Assembly: GCA_963786985.1 (NCBI GenBank)
Contig: CAWBBL010000025.1
Span: 525,451 to 589,450, forward strand
Source: Desertimonas sp963786985
GTDB taxonomy: Bacteria > Actinomycetota > Acidimicrobiia > Acidimicrobiales > Ilumatobacteraceae
DNA length: 64,000 nucleotides
Reading direction: 5' to 3'
Part shown: positions 15,701 to 29,517 of the stretch, piece after piece
How the letters are laid out: every line of letters starts with the position of its first letter
How positions within the stretch are numbered: position 1 is the stretch's first letter
Made by a program: the position numbers and the translations under genes
The notes under the pieces: model-generated
What the model was told of the DNA's origin: nothing
Seen by the model: the letters and a program-made list of their open reading frames with translations, nothing else
The model's database searches: none

Positions 15701-16180
15701 TCACAGTGTCGGGTCGAACAACCTGCCGCTTCTCGAGACCGCTCGCCGCCGGGCCCCGTCAGCGAGACCTGCCCGTCGCCACACCCACACGACGATGGTC
15801 AGACCGATCGCCTCCAGCGGCAGATTCCACCATCCGCGCTGCACCGCGGGGAGTGGTTCGTCGCCGATCGACGCCCCGGTGAACGGCCACCAGAACACGT
15901 CCGTGGTCGCCCACGCGCCGTCGAAGACCAAGTGCAAGAAGGTGCCGATCGCCAGCCCGAGGAGCAGCGTGCGACGCGGCCGGCGTCCCACGCTGGCCGC
16001 CATGACACCGATCAACAGCGCGACACTGAATGCCAGCGAGTGCATCCAGCGCATCCCTCCGAACAGCGCGTCGAGCTCCGGTAGCAGCGCCCCCACCACC
16101 AACAACCGGTAGTCGAACCGGTCATCGCGAAACACGTACCAGACGGCGATCACCGCCGTGCCGATGAACCAGAGGAACAC
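15701..16180 (-). CDS. Membrane-bound YdjM-like (metal-dependent hydrolase family) protein
   Basis: 159 residues from GTG 16180. Four hydrophobic helices with the family pattern LLVVGALLPELDALFGGMRW, MHSLAFSVALLIGVMA, then LGLAIGTFLHLVFDGAWATT and ADVFWWPFTG-like segment. Asp and His in PELD, MHS, HLVFD and the Trp-Pro motif are the putative metal ligands of the LexA-binding/YdjM family, whose physiological role is unclear. The basic C-terminus (GLADGARRRAVSRSGRLF) is probably cytoplasmic. It stands between the zinc-ribbon gene (18 bases) and the phosphatase gene (12 bases), probably one transcript. Confidence 0.78.
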   Translation of the reverse strand: MFLWFIGTAVIAVWYVFRDDRFDYRLLVVGALLPELDALFGGMRWMHSLAFSVALLIGVMAASVGRRPRRTLLLGLAIGTFLHLVFDGAWATTDVFWWPFTGASIGDEPLPAVQRGWWNLPLEAIGLTIVVWVWRRAGLADGARRRAVSRSGRLFDPTL

Positions 16181-16198
16181 CCGCGCCGCCGGTGTCGT

Positions 16199-16903
16199 TC
16201 AGGGGATCAGCATCCGCCCGCACTGCGGGCAGTCGGTGTACTCGCCTGCCGGCGTCGACTTGACGGCATCGAGTTCGAAGGTCGACAGATCGAGATGGCA
16301 GCCACTACACCGCCGGCCGTCGAGCTTGGCGACGGCGACACCACCGTGGCGCGCCCGGCGCGCCTCGTAGTCCGTCAGCGCTCCGCCCTCGACTCGGGTC
16401 ACCGCGTCGGCACGCTGCACGGTGAGGTCCGCCAGCTGTTGATCGATGGCTGCCTCGGCCGCCGCCAGGTCGGCGGTGGCCCGCTCGGAACCGGCGGCGA
16501 GCTCGATCTCGGCGCGATGCGCCGAGGTGAGGTCGTCGACGACCTGGGCCTGCTCCTCGAGGCTGGCCAGCTCGGCATCGTCGAGCTCGTCGCGGCGCGC
16601 CGCGAGCATGTCGAGCTCGTGGGTCAAGGCGTCCGCCTCGCGTGGCGAGGTGACCGTGCGCAGCTGGGCCTGCAGCCGCTCGCGCTGGGTGGTCAGCTCG
16701 GAACCGAGCAACTCCGCCTTTTCGATGGACTCGGTGAGCGCGCCCTGACGGGCGATCAGCTCGGCGATGTGCCGGGCGGTGCGGGCAAGAGCGCCCGAGG
16801 CCTCCTGGGCGGCGGTGCGCTCGGGCAGGTTGGCGCGCCGAAACGTGAGCTGGTCGATCGTCGAGTCGAACCGCTGCAGCTCGAGAAGGTCGTCGCTCAG
16901 CAC
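16199..16903 (-). CDS. Coiled-coil C4-type zinc-ribbon protein (CT398-like)
   Basis: 234 residues from GTG 16903. A long antiparallel coiled coil covers about residues 1-170 (LLELQRFDSTIDQLTFRRAN at the start). A C-terminal zinc ribbon follows with CSGCHLDLSTFELDAV and YTDCPQCGRMLI, giving four cysteines. This is the layout of the CT398/DUF164 family, widespread in bacteria and often next to a NIF3 gene; here NIF3 is 13 kb away. Function unproven, possibly nucleic-acid or flagellar-apparatus related in other phyla. GTG overlaps the natural TGA of the penicillin-binding protein by seven bases, so the long joined frame with that gene is probably not real. Confidence 0.82.
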   Translation of the reverse strand: MLSDDLLELQRFDSTIDQLTFRRANLPERTAAQEASGALARTARHIAELIARQGALTESIEKAELLGSELTTQRERLQAQLRTVTSPREADALTHELDMLAARRDELDDAELASLEEQAQVVDDLTSAHRAEIELAAGSERATADLAAAEAAIDQQLADLTVQRADAVTRVEGGALTDYEARRARHGGVAVAKLDGRRCSGCHLDLSTFELDAVKSTPAGEYTDCPQCGRMLIP

Positions 16904-19147
16904 GCAGCGACCCGGTAGTCGAGCGGGACCGTGTTGATCGGTGCTCGCGGGTCGAGCACGTTGGGCGGGATCGTCGTGCCCGACTCGACTCGGCTGTACA
17001 CCGGCCTCTGCACCGTGGCCGGCGGCGCGCGCCGGCGTGGTGTCCGGCGGGACAGTTGTCGGCGGAGCCGCCGGTTGGGCGAAGCCGGCGGGTTGTTCAG
17101 GAGCGGCCGGAGGGGCAGTGGCATTCGGGTCGACGACGGTGTTGTATCCGGTGATCACGTAGATGCACTCGCTACCTGGGAGGTACAGCCGTTGTGGAGC
17201 ACGGGCCGCCGCCGGTGGCGCCGGCCAGTCCTCGCCGGGCAGGAACGCGTGGGCATTGTTCATGTACTGCTGCCAGATCTGCGTCGGGTACAGGCCGCCC
17301 TGGACGCGATCCTGATCGAATCCCGGGACGTTGACCATCGGTGTGTAGGCGTCCGGGTCGCCGACCCAAACAGCTGTCGTCAACTGCGGCGTGAAGCCGA
17401 CGAACCACGCATTCGTGTTGTTGACCTGCGTGCCCGTCTTGCCGGCGGCGGGGACGTTGAGCGGGTAGCGACGCCCGGTCCCATTGACCAGCACGCCCTT
17501 GAGCACGTCGACGGCTTGCAGGGCGACGCCTGGATCGAGGACCTGGACACCGGGATCGCTGTGCGTGTACACCCGCTCACCCTGCCAATCGTCGACGTAC
17601 TCGACGAAGTACGGCTCCATGTGCAAGCCCTCGTTGGCAATCGTCTGGGCGCCCGATGCCATGTCGAGCGGCGACATCGGGTTGGCCCCGGTGGCCAGCG
17701 CGGGGAACGGCTGCAACGGATCGCGGTCGGTCTCCGGCTGTCCGGCGTAGAGGTACGGCGACTTGGCCATCGCGTACGTCTCGCTCACGACTCGGTTGAG
17801 CCCGACGATCTGGGCCAACCGGGCGTAGGCGCAGTTGATCGAGTACCAGGTCATCGCCCGCAACGAATCTGGTTGGCGACTGACGGCGTCGCGAATCTCG
17901 AACGGCTCGGTGGGATCGCCGGGGTTGGGGAGAACGCAGGGCCGCTGGCCGTCGATGACGTCGTCGGGCGAGGCTCCCGCCTGGAGCGCCGCAGCGAGGA
18001 TGAAGAGCTTCTGGCTGGAACCCGTCTGACGGGGCGCGAGGGCCATGTTGACCTCGTTCTCGCCGGGCACGAAACCGCGCCCGCCGACCATGGCCACGAT
18101 CGCCCCGGTGTTCGTGTTCAGCGAGACCATCGCCGCGTCGAACCCCTGCTGCGTGTCGGGGAGCAGGTTGCGGGCCTGCTCGGCCATCTGCTGGAACTGG
18201 GGGCGCAGCGTGGTGTGGATCTCCAGGCCGCCGCGGTACAGCGCCGCCTCGCGCTTGGCGAACGTGTCGCCGAGGATGTCGCTGCGGTTGAGCAGGTAGT
18301 CGCGCAGCGCCTCGGTGTAGTACGTGCGCGGCAGCTCGGGCTGATCGGCCGTTCGGGTCTGGACGCGTGCCGGCACCTCGAACGTGTCGAGCGTGGCCTG
18401 GCCGTCCGCCTCGGTCATCTCGCCGGTGTCGACGAGGAGGTCGACGACCTGGGCGAAGCGAGCACGGCTGCGCTCGGGGTTGTCGATCGGGTCGTACCCG
18501 GACGGCGAGCGCACGAGCCCGGCGAGGTACGCCGCTTCGATGAACGTCAACTGGTCGACGGTCTTGCCGAAGTACGTCTCGGCCGCCGCCTTCACGCCGT
18601 AGGCGTTGTTCCCGAAGAAGACGGTGTTGAGGTAGCGCTCGAGGATCTCGTCCTTGGTGTACTGGTTCTCCAGCATCATCGCGTAGTGGATCTGCAGCGC
18701 CTTGTAGCGAAAGTCGCGATCGATGCCACCGAGGAACTCGTTCTTGGCGACCTGCATCGAGATCGTCGACGCGCCCTGCTGCGGGGAATCCGACGCGACG
18801 TTGGACAGCACGGCGCGCACCAGGCTGCGGGCATTGATCCCGTTGTGCGTGTAGTACTCGTTGTCCTCGACCACGAGGAAGGCGTGGCGCACGGGCTCGG
18901 GGATGTCGGCCAGGGCGATCGGCTGGCTGTTCTGGCGTTGGAACGTGGCGATGAGGCTGCCGTCGGCGTCGTACACGTGAGTCGGTCGGGCGAGCGGCTG
19001 GAACGCCGGCAGGGTCACCGGCTCGCCCTCCCACGAGTTCGCCACACCCCACACACGCGGGGCCACGGCAACGATGACCGCGCCGAACAGCAGAGCTGCG
19101 GCCATGGCAATGACGCCCAGCCGGCAGATCCAGGTGATCGCACGCAT
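16897..19147 (-). CDS. Class A penicillin-binding protein (transglycosylase/transpeptidase), frameshift near 17030
   Basis: Bifunctional peptidoglycan synthase anchored by one N-terminal helix (ICRLGVIAMAAALLFGAVIV) from ATG 19147. The GT51 domain has VEDNEYYTHNGINARSLVRA and QQGASTISMQVAKNEFLG; the transpeptidase has TGSSQKLF (SxxK), SINCAYARL (SxN) and GKTGTQVNNTNAW (KTG). About 750 residues. The Pro/Ala/Thr-rich C-terminus switches frame in a GC-repeat stretch (GGCGGCGCGCGCCGG, about 17021-17035). In the second frame sensible protein continues (VQRPVYSRVESGTTIPPNVL to PLDYRVAAC) and stops at 16899-16897, overlapping the next start. Without the shift it would run into the zinc-ribbon gene as one 982-residue product. 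Confidence 0.85.
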
Positions 19148-19180
19148 GACCCACGAGGCTAACGGTGCAGGACGGCGGGC

Positions 19181-19186
19181 TAGCGT
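19181..19186 (+). promoter_or_regulatory. -10 box of the F420-type oxidoreductase gene
   Basis: TAGCGT, 9 bases before GTG 19196. Confidence 0.4.
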
Positions 19187-19195
19187 CGCCGCGCA

Positions 19196-20149
19196 GTGAT
19201 CGACACGGTGGATCAGCGACGACGTCCATTCCGTTTCGGGATCCAGGTGGCGGCGCCCTACGACGCCAAGGGATGGGTCGACTTGGCGCGCCAGGTCGAG
19301 GATCTCGGCTACTCGACGTTCACGATGCCCGACCATTTCAACCAGCAGCTCGCACCGGTCCCGGCGCTGATGACTGCCGCGGCGGCCACCGAGCGCCTGC
19401 GCATCGGCGCCCTCGTCTTCGACAACGATTACAAGCACCCGGTCGTGCTCGCCAAGGAGTTGGCGACGATGGACGTGCTGTCCGACGGCCGCTTGGAGCT
19501 CGGCATCGGCGCCGGCTGGATGGCCAGCGACTACGAAGCTTCAGGCATCCCGTACGACCCGCCCGGCGTGCGCATCGACCGTTTCGAGGAGGCTGTCGCG
19601 GTGATCAAGGGCGTCCTCTCGGAAGGGCCGTTCTCGTTCGCCGGCCGGCATTACTCGATCACCGACTACGACGGTGCGCCGCTGCCGATCCAGCGGCCGC
19701 ACCCACCGCTACTCATTGGAGGCGGTGGCCCGAGAGTCCTGTCGATCGCCGCGCGGGAAGCCGACATCGTCGGCATCAATGGGACGATGACGACCGGCTC
19801 GATCGGACCCGAGGCGCTGGCGACGATGAGCTACGAGACCGTCGTCGACCGGATCGGCGTCGTCCGCCAGGCGGCAGGGTCGCGGATCGACGACATCGAG
19901 TTGAACATCCGGGCCTTCTTCGTCAGCGTCACGGAGGACGCGGCCACCGCCATCGACAACATGGCTGCCTGGGTCAAGGTCGAGCCGGCACTCATCGCCG
20001 CAAGCCCGTTCGCCCTCGTCGGCACCGTCAGCGAGATCACCGAGACCTTGGTGCGACGCCGCGAGGAACTTGGCTTCAGCTACGTGATCGTCGGTCCCGG
20101 CGAGGTCGAGTCGTTCGCCCCGGTCGTCGCCGCGTTGACCGGGACCTGA
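19196..20149 (+). CDS. LLM-class F420-dependent oxidoreductase
   Basis: 317-residue TIM-barrel protein of the luciferase-like monooxygenase class. It starts FRFGIQVAAPYDAKGWVDLA, then VEDLGYSTFTMPDHFNQQLA, then LRIGALVFDNDYKHPVVLAK and GRLELGIGAGWMASDYEASG, the pattern of the TIGR03621 actinobacterial subgroup. PPLLIGGGGPRVLSIAAREA forms the cofactor phosphate site. These enzymes use coenzyme F420 in Actinobacteria; the substrate is not readable. GTG 19196 is preceded by TAGCGT. It diverges from the penicillin-binding protein gene across 48 bases and converges with glgC. Confidence 0.85.
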   Translation: MIDTVDQRRRPFRFGIQVAAPYDAKGWVDLARQVEDLGYSTFTMPDHFNQQLAPVPALMTAAAATERLRIGALVFDNDYKHPVVLAKELATMDVLSDGRLELGIGAGWMASDYEASGIPYDPPGVRIDRFEEAVAVIKGVLSEGPFSFAGRHYSITDYDGAPLPIQRPHPPLLIGGGGPRVLSIAAREADIVGINGTMTTGSIGPEALATMSYETVVDRIGVVRQAAGSRIDDIELNIRAFFVSVTEDAATAIDNMAAWVKVEPALIAASPFALVGTVSEITETLVRRREELGFSYVIVGPGEVESFAPVVAALTGT

Positions 20150-20168
20150 GTCCGCGGCGACCGCTCAT

Positions 20169-20227
20169 CGGAGTGTTTCCGGCCGACACGCCCCACCGCC
20201 AACACTCGGTTGACCGCAAACACTCGG
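20169..20227. repeat. Three-copy intergenic motif around AACACTCGG
   Basis: CCGCCAACACTCGG (20196-20209) and CCGCAAACACTCGG (20214-20227) are direct copies; CGGAGTGTTTCCGG (20169-20182) is an inverted copy that can pair with either. It lies between the convergent ends of the LLM gene and glgC, so a two-way terminator role is likely. Confidence 0.55.
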
Positions 20228-20237
20228 GTGGAAGGAT

Positions 20238-21455
20238 TTACAGCCGTCGGTCCTTCTCGATGACGGCGATGCCGCTGTCGCTCACCGTGAACAGCTCGCG
20301 GTCCTTGTCGGGCTCGTGACCGATGCGGTACCAGTCGGGCACCTCGACGTTCTTGTCGATGATGCAGCGGTGGAGGCGGGCACCGACGCCGACGCGCACC
20401 CCGGGGAACAGGATGCTGTCGGTGACGTGTGCGTCGTTCGACACGTAGCAGCCGGGGGCGATGATCGAACGTTCGACGTGGGCACCCGACACGATCGACC
20501 CCTGACACAGCAGGCAGCCGTCGACGTAGGCCGGCTCCCAGCCCGGACCACGTGACACCTTGGCCGGAGGGTCGGCACCGTGGAACGTGTACACCGGCCA
20601 CTCGTTGTTGTACAGGTTGAACGCCGGCAACGGGGCGATGAGGTCCATGTTGGCGATGTAGTACGAGTCGATCGTGCCGACGTCGCGCCAGTAGCCGCGC
20701 TCCCGATCGTCCTGCCCCGGCACGATGTTGCGCGAGAAGTCGTAGACGTGGGCGACGCCTTGCTTCGTGAGCGCCGGGATCACGTGGCCGCCGAGATCTG
20801 TGTACGTGCTCTCGCGCGGCGTGACGACGTCGATCAACGTGTGCGTGTCGAACACGTAGTTGCCCATCGAGGCGAGACAGCGCCCGTCGTCGCCGGGCAT
20901 CGTCGGTGGTTCCTCGACCTTCTCGAGGAAGTCGAGGATCCGCCCGTCGGCGTCGGACTCGATGACGCCGAACTCGCGGGCCTCCTGCTTGGGCACGGGA
21001 ATCGCCGCCACGGTCACCCCGGCGCCGACCTCGACGTGGTGATCGATCATCTGCTGCGGGTCCATGCGGTAGATGTGGTCGGCACCGAACACGCAAACGA
21101 GATCCGGATTCTCGTCAGAGATCAGGTTGAGGTTCTGGTAGATCGCGTCGGCCGAGCCGGAGAACCAGAACGGGCCGCGGCGCATCTGCGCCGGAACGGG
21201 TGTCACGTACTGGCCGAGCAACGTCGAGAACCGCCACGTCTGACTGACATGACGATCGAGACTGTGACTCTTGTACTGGGTGAGCACGACCATCTTGAGC
21301 AGACCGGCATTGGCGAAGTTCGACAGCGCGAAGTCGATCAGCCGGTAGCTGCCGGCAAACGGCACGGCCGGTTTGGCCCGGTCGTTGGTGAGTGGTTGCA
21401 GTCGCTTGCCCTCGCCCCCGGCGAGGATGATCACGAGGACTCGCGGTTCGGCCAC
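20238..21455 (-). CDS. glgC: Glucose-1-phosphate adenylyltransferase
   Basis: Makes ADP-glucose, the committed step of glycogen synthesis. 405 residues: nucleotide loop VIILAGGEGKRLQPLTNDRA, KPAVPFAGSYRLIDFALSN, ADAIYQNLNLI and VFGADHIYRMDPQQMI in the N-terminal transferase domain, EVGAGVTVAAIPVPKQEARE, then a left-handed beta-helix (VDGCLLCQGSIVSGAHVERS). Length is standard. Start GTG 21455 follows TAGGTT by 6 bases; the TAG of that box is also the glgA stop codon, so the promoter sits at the very end of glgA. Lies immediately after glgA on the same strand with a nine-base gap. Confidence 0.94.
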   Translation of the reverse strand: MAEPRVLVIILAGGEGKRLQPLTNDRAKPAVPFAGSYRLIDFALSNFANAGLLKMVVLTQYKSHSLDRHVSQTWRFSTLLGQYVTPVPAQMRRGPFWFSGSADAIYQNLNLISDENPDLVCVFGADHIYRMDPQQMIDHHVEVGAGVTVAAIPVPKQEAREFGVIESDADGRILDFLEKVEEPPTMPGDDGRCLASMGNYVFDTHTLIDVVTPRESTYTDLGGHVIPALTKQGVAHVYDFSRNIVPGQDDRERGYWRDVGTIDSYYIANMDLIAPLPAFNLYNNEWPVYTFHGADPPAKVSRGPGWEPAYVDGCLLCQGSIVSGAHVERSIIAPGCYVSNDAHVTDSILFPGVRVGVGARLHRCIIDKNVEVPDWYRIGHEPDKDRELFTVSDSGIAVIEKDRRL

Positions 21456-21461
21456 GGGGCG

Positions 21462-21467
21462 AACCTA
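21462..21467 (-). promoter_or_regulatory. -10 box of glgC overlapping the glgA stop
   Basis: TAGGTT on the minus strand, 6 bases before GTG 21455; its TAG is the glgA stop codon. Confidence 0.45.
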
Positions 21468-22862
21468 CTCCGCGTCGCCGATCAGCCGTTGGTACAACTC
21501 GACGTACTCCCGCGCCGGTCCGCTCCATGACCAGTCGAGCTTCATCCCACGACCGGACAACGTGGCCCGAGCGCGAGCGGTGGCGAGATGTCGGGCGGCT
21601 CGGAACAGCGCCGACGTGAACGCCACCGATGTCGTCTCCGGAGCGCGGAAGCCCGTGCCATTGGAGTCCTCGTCGGCGTCGGCAACCGTGTCGTGAAGAC
21701 CGCCCACATCGGTGACGACAGGAATTGCCCCGTAGCGCATGGCCTGCATCTGGGTCAGCCCACACGGCTCGAAGCGGCTCGGGACGAGCAGCAGATCGGC
21801 GCCGCCGTGAAGCAGGTGGGCGAACGGATCGTCGTAGCCGTTGACGAAGCAGAACCACTCCGGTTCAGCCTCCGCCGCGGTCGCCAACGCCTCGGCGATG
21901 TTCGCCTCGCCCGACCCGAGGACGACGAGGCGCAGCGGGATCGAGCGAAGGATCGGCACGATCGGCACGAGCAGGTCGGCCCCCTTCTGGCCAGTCAGCC
22001 GGGAGACGACGACGGCCAGCGGCACATCGTCGTCAGCGAACCCGGCTCGTTCGCGGATCGCCGCCCGGTTGGCCGCCCGGGCAACTGTGCGCTCGGGCTT
22101 CTTCGTGCTCGCCGCATAGTTGGCCACCAGCGCCGCATCGGTGTCCGGGTTCCACACGTCCGTATCGATGCCGTTGAGGATCCCACTGACGGCCGCCCAT
22201 CGATGGCGCAAGGCCCCGTCGAGACCGAATCCGCCGTCGGCGGTGAGGATCTCGGCGGCGTGGGTCGGCGACACGGCGACGATCGCGTCGGCGAGGGCGA
22301 TCGCTCCGCTGAGCGGATTGGTTCCGCCGAACCACTCGTAATGCCAACCCCGCGGGCCGAGGTGTGGCAGCCACGCTCCGTCGGTGAACCCCTGGTAGGC
22401 GATGTTGTGCAAGGACAGGACGCTGGGGATCGAGCCGTCGAGGGCGGCGAGTGTGGCGCCCGTGTGCCAGTCGTTGAGATGGATCAGGTCAGGTGCCGTG
22501 GAGTCGGCGATCGCCGCGATCGCCTGGCAAAACGCCAGGAACCGGCGGTCGTTGTCCGGCCATCCACTTCCGTCGGGCTGCAGATATGGATGACTGCGCG
22601 CCAGACGCGGCGCGTCGACGAGGTTGAGCGCACCGACGTCGGCGTGCCGCCCAGTGCGCAGGCGGGCCGGTCCGGCCCATCCGGGAACCGAGAGATCGCG
22701 GGTCGCCTCATCGGCCAGTTCGATGCCGCCGTAATCGGGCATCACGAGGTCGACATCGACACCTTGACGGCGCAATTCGGCGACGAGCCCGCCAGCGGCC
22801 TGGGCGAGTCCGCCGACCGCGGCGATCGGAGCCAACTCGGCGGTGGCGAAGAGCACGCGCAC
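21465..22862 (-). CDS. glgA: Glycogen synthase (GT5)
   Basis: Extends alpha-1,4-glucan from ADP-glucose in the cytoplasm. 465 residues with the starch-synthase catalytic domain (RVLFATAELAPIAAVGGLAQ; the usual KxGGL motif is AVGGL here, so the Lys is replaced), LIHLNDWHTGATLAAL, LSLHNIAYQGFTDGAWLPHL, GILNGIDTDVWNPDTD, and the C-terminal GT1-like half with VVSRLTGQKGADLLVPIV and LLVPSRFEPCGLTQMQAMRY. Located upstream of glgC on the same strand. Bacterial GlgA usually keeps KTGGL at the ADP site, so the change deserves a structural look. Other motifs are intact. Confidence 0.9.
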   Translation of the reverse strand: MRVLFATAELAPIAAVGGLAQAAGGLVAELRRQGVDVDLVMPDYGGIELADEATRDLSVPGWAGPARLRTGRHADVGALNLVDAPRLARSHPYLQPDGSGWPDNDRRFLAFCQAIAAIADSTAPDLIHLNDWHTGATLAALDGSIPSVLSLHNIAYQGFTDGAWLPHLGPRGWHYEWFGGTNPLSGAIALADAIVAVSPTHAAEILTADGGFGLDGALRHRWAAVSGILNGIDTDVWNPDTDAALVANYAASTKKPERTVARAANRAAIRERAGFADDDVPLAVVVSRLTGQKGADLLVPIVPILRSIPLRLVVLGSGEANIAEALATAAEAEPEWFCFVNGYDDPFAHLLHGGADLLLVPSRFEPCGLTQMQAMRYGAIPVVTDVGGLHDTVADADEDSNGTGFRAPETTSVAFTSALFRAARHLATARARATLSGRGMKLDWSWSGPAREYVELYQRLIGDAE

Positions 22863-22885
22863 TCCCCCATCATGCTCGCCGGGAG

Positions 22886-22891
22886 TAACCT
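22886..22891 (+). promoter_or_regulatory. -10 box of the secreted-protein gene at 22899
   Basis: TAACCT, 7 bases before ATG 22899. Confidence 0.5.
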
Positions 22892-22898
22892 CCGCGCC

Positions 22899-23903
22899 AT
22901 GCGCTCCCGTCGCCTACTCGCCGTGTCGACTCTCGCCGCCACGGCGATCGCCTGGGCCACCGTCGACAGCACGGTGTCGGCGGGCGACGGCGACGACGAT
23001 CTCGACAAGAACGTGCTGATCGCCGAGGCGCAGTTCCAGCTCTTTCTGGTGGAGTCGGACTTCGTGCCGTCCGACATCACCTGCACTCGGCCCCCGATCC
23101 GCAACAGCGCCGGTGAGTTGCTCTGCTACGCGCTGATCAGCGATCGGGTCAGCGTCGCCGCGGTCGCCACGATGGAATCGCCGGGCATGTACTCGTTCCT
23201 CCCGCTCAACAAGGTCGATCCCGACGACCTCGAGCGTGATGTCCCGGTTGCCGACCCGCCTGTCGACGAGCCCGTTGTCGAGGAGCCGCCGCCCACCTCG
23301 GATCCCGATGACATCGGCGGGGACGTCGACGAGGCGGTCCTCGCCAGCATCGACTCCGCCGTCGCCGACTCTCAGGGCCTCAGCCAGGTGCTGATCGACA
23401 ACAACGCGTCGATCGCCTCGCTCGACCGGCTGGACTACCACGCACCGACCTCGACCGTGCAGGTGCAGGTCACGTCGAACGCCACCGACGCGGCAGCGCG
23501 AGACACGATCGCGTTCTACGTCACCGACGTGATGGCCTACCTCTGGATGGAGAACGAGCCGACCCGCGACGCCGATGCGACGATCCATCCGCGGCTCGAA
23601 GTCACCGTGGACGACGTGCTCTATGGCACGCCCTTCGATGTGATGGTCGACGTCGCCGACTACACGATCACCGAAGGTGAGTGGCTGGAGATCGTCACCG
23701 GCAACGCCGCGTTCCAGGCGGCCAGCCGGGTGGTTCCGAAGCTCGTCGCCGACCGCCCGAGCAACCCGGCCGGCACCACCGCTGGAAAGATGGCCGTCAA
23801 GGTCGCCGAGAAGACCCCCGGGAAACCAGCCCGGACGCCGGTCTTCACGGTCGTCGATTCGCCGACCACCCACCTGCTGGCCGCAATCCACGGGGCCAGC
23901 TGA
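22899..23903 (+). CDS. Secreted protein of unknown function, paralogue of the 14276 gene
   Basis: 334 residues from ATG 22899. A signal peptide (RLLAVSTLAATAIAWATVDS) is followed by an acidic stretch. The first domain has DITCTRPPIRNSAGELLCYA and VAAVATMESPGMYSFLPLNK, again a two-cysteine DUF4333-like unit. A Pro/Val/Asp-rich linker (VDEPVVEEPPPTSDPDD) leads to the C-terminal domain with MAYLWMENEPTRDADATIHP and VDVADYTITEGEWLE. The tail after about residue 265 is extended and Lys/Pro/Thr-rich compared with the 14276 paralogue. It diverges from glgA across 36 bases and precedes the carboxylase by 46 bases, but that gene has its own -10 box. Confidence 0.75.
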   Translation: MRSRRLLAVSTLAATAIAWATVDSTVSAGDGDDDLDKNVLIAEAQFQLFLVESDFVPSDITCTRPPIRNSAGELLCYALISDRVSVAAVATMESPGMYSFLPLNKVDPDDLERDVPVADPPVDEPVVEEPPPTSDPDDIGGDVDEAVLASIDSAVADSQGLSQVLIDNNASIASLDRLDYHAPTSTVQVQVTSNATDAAARDTIAFYVTDVMAYLWMENEPTRDADATIHPRLEVTVDDVLYGTPFDVMVDVADYTITEGEWLEIVTGNAAFQAASRVVPKLVADRPSNPAGTTAGKMAVKVAEKTPGKPARTPVFTVVDSPTTHLLAAIHGAS

Positions 23904-23935
23904 CCGGTCAATCCCGGCGGCGGCGCCCGCCTGCG

Positions 23936-23941
23936 TAGATT
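23936..23941 (+). promoter_or_regulatory. -10 box of the acyl-CoA carboxylase gene
   Basis: TAGATT, 8 bases before ATG 23950. Confidence 0.55.
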
Positions 23942-23949
23942 CGCGGACG

Positions 23950-29511
<5,562 letters not shown>

Positions 29512-29517
29512 GCAACC

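Noticed and set aside
16931..19162. 743-codon open frame opposite the penicillin-binding protein
   Set aside because: Shadow of the PBP codon pattern: no motif, no ribosome site.
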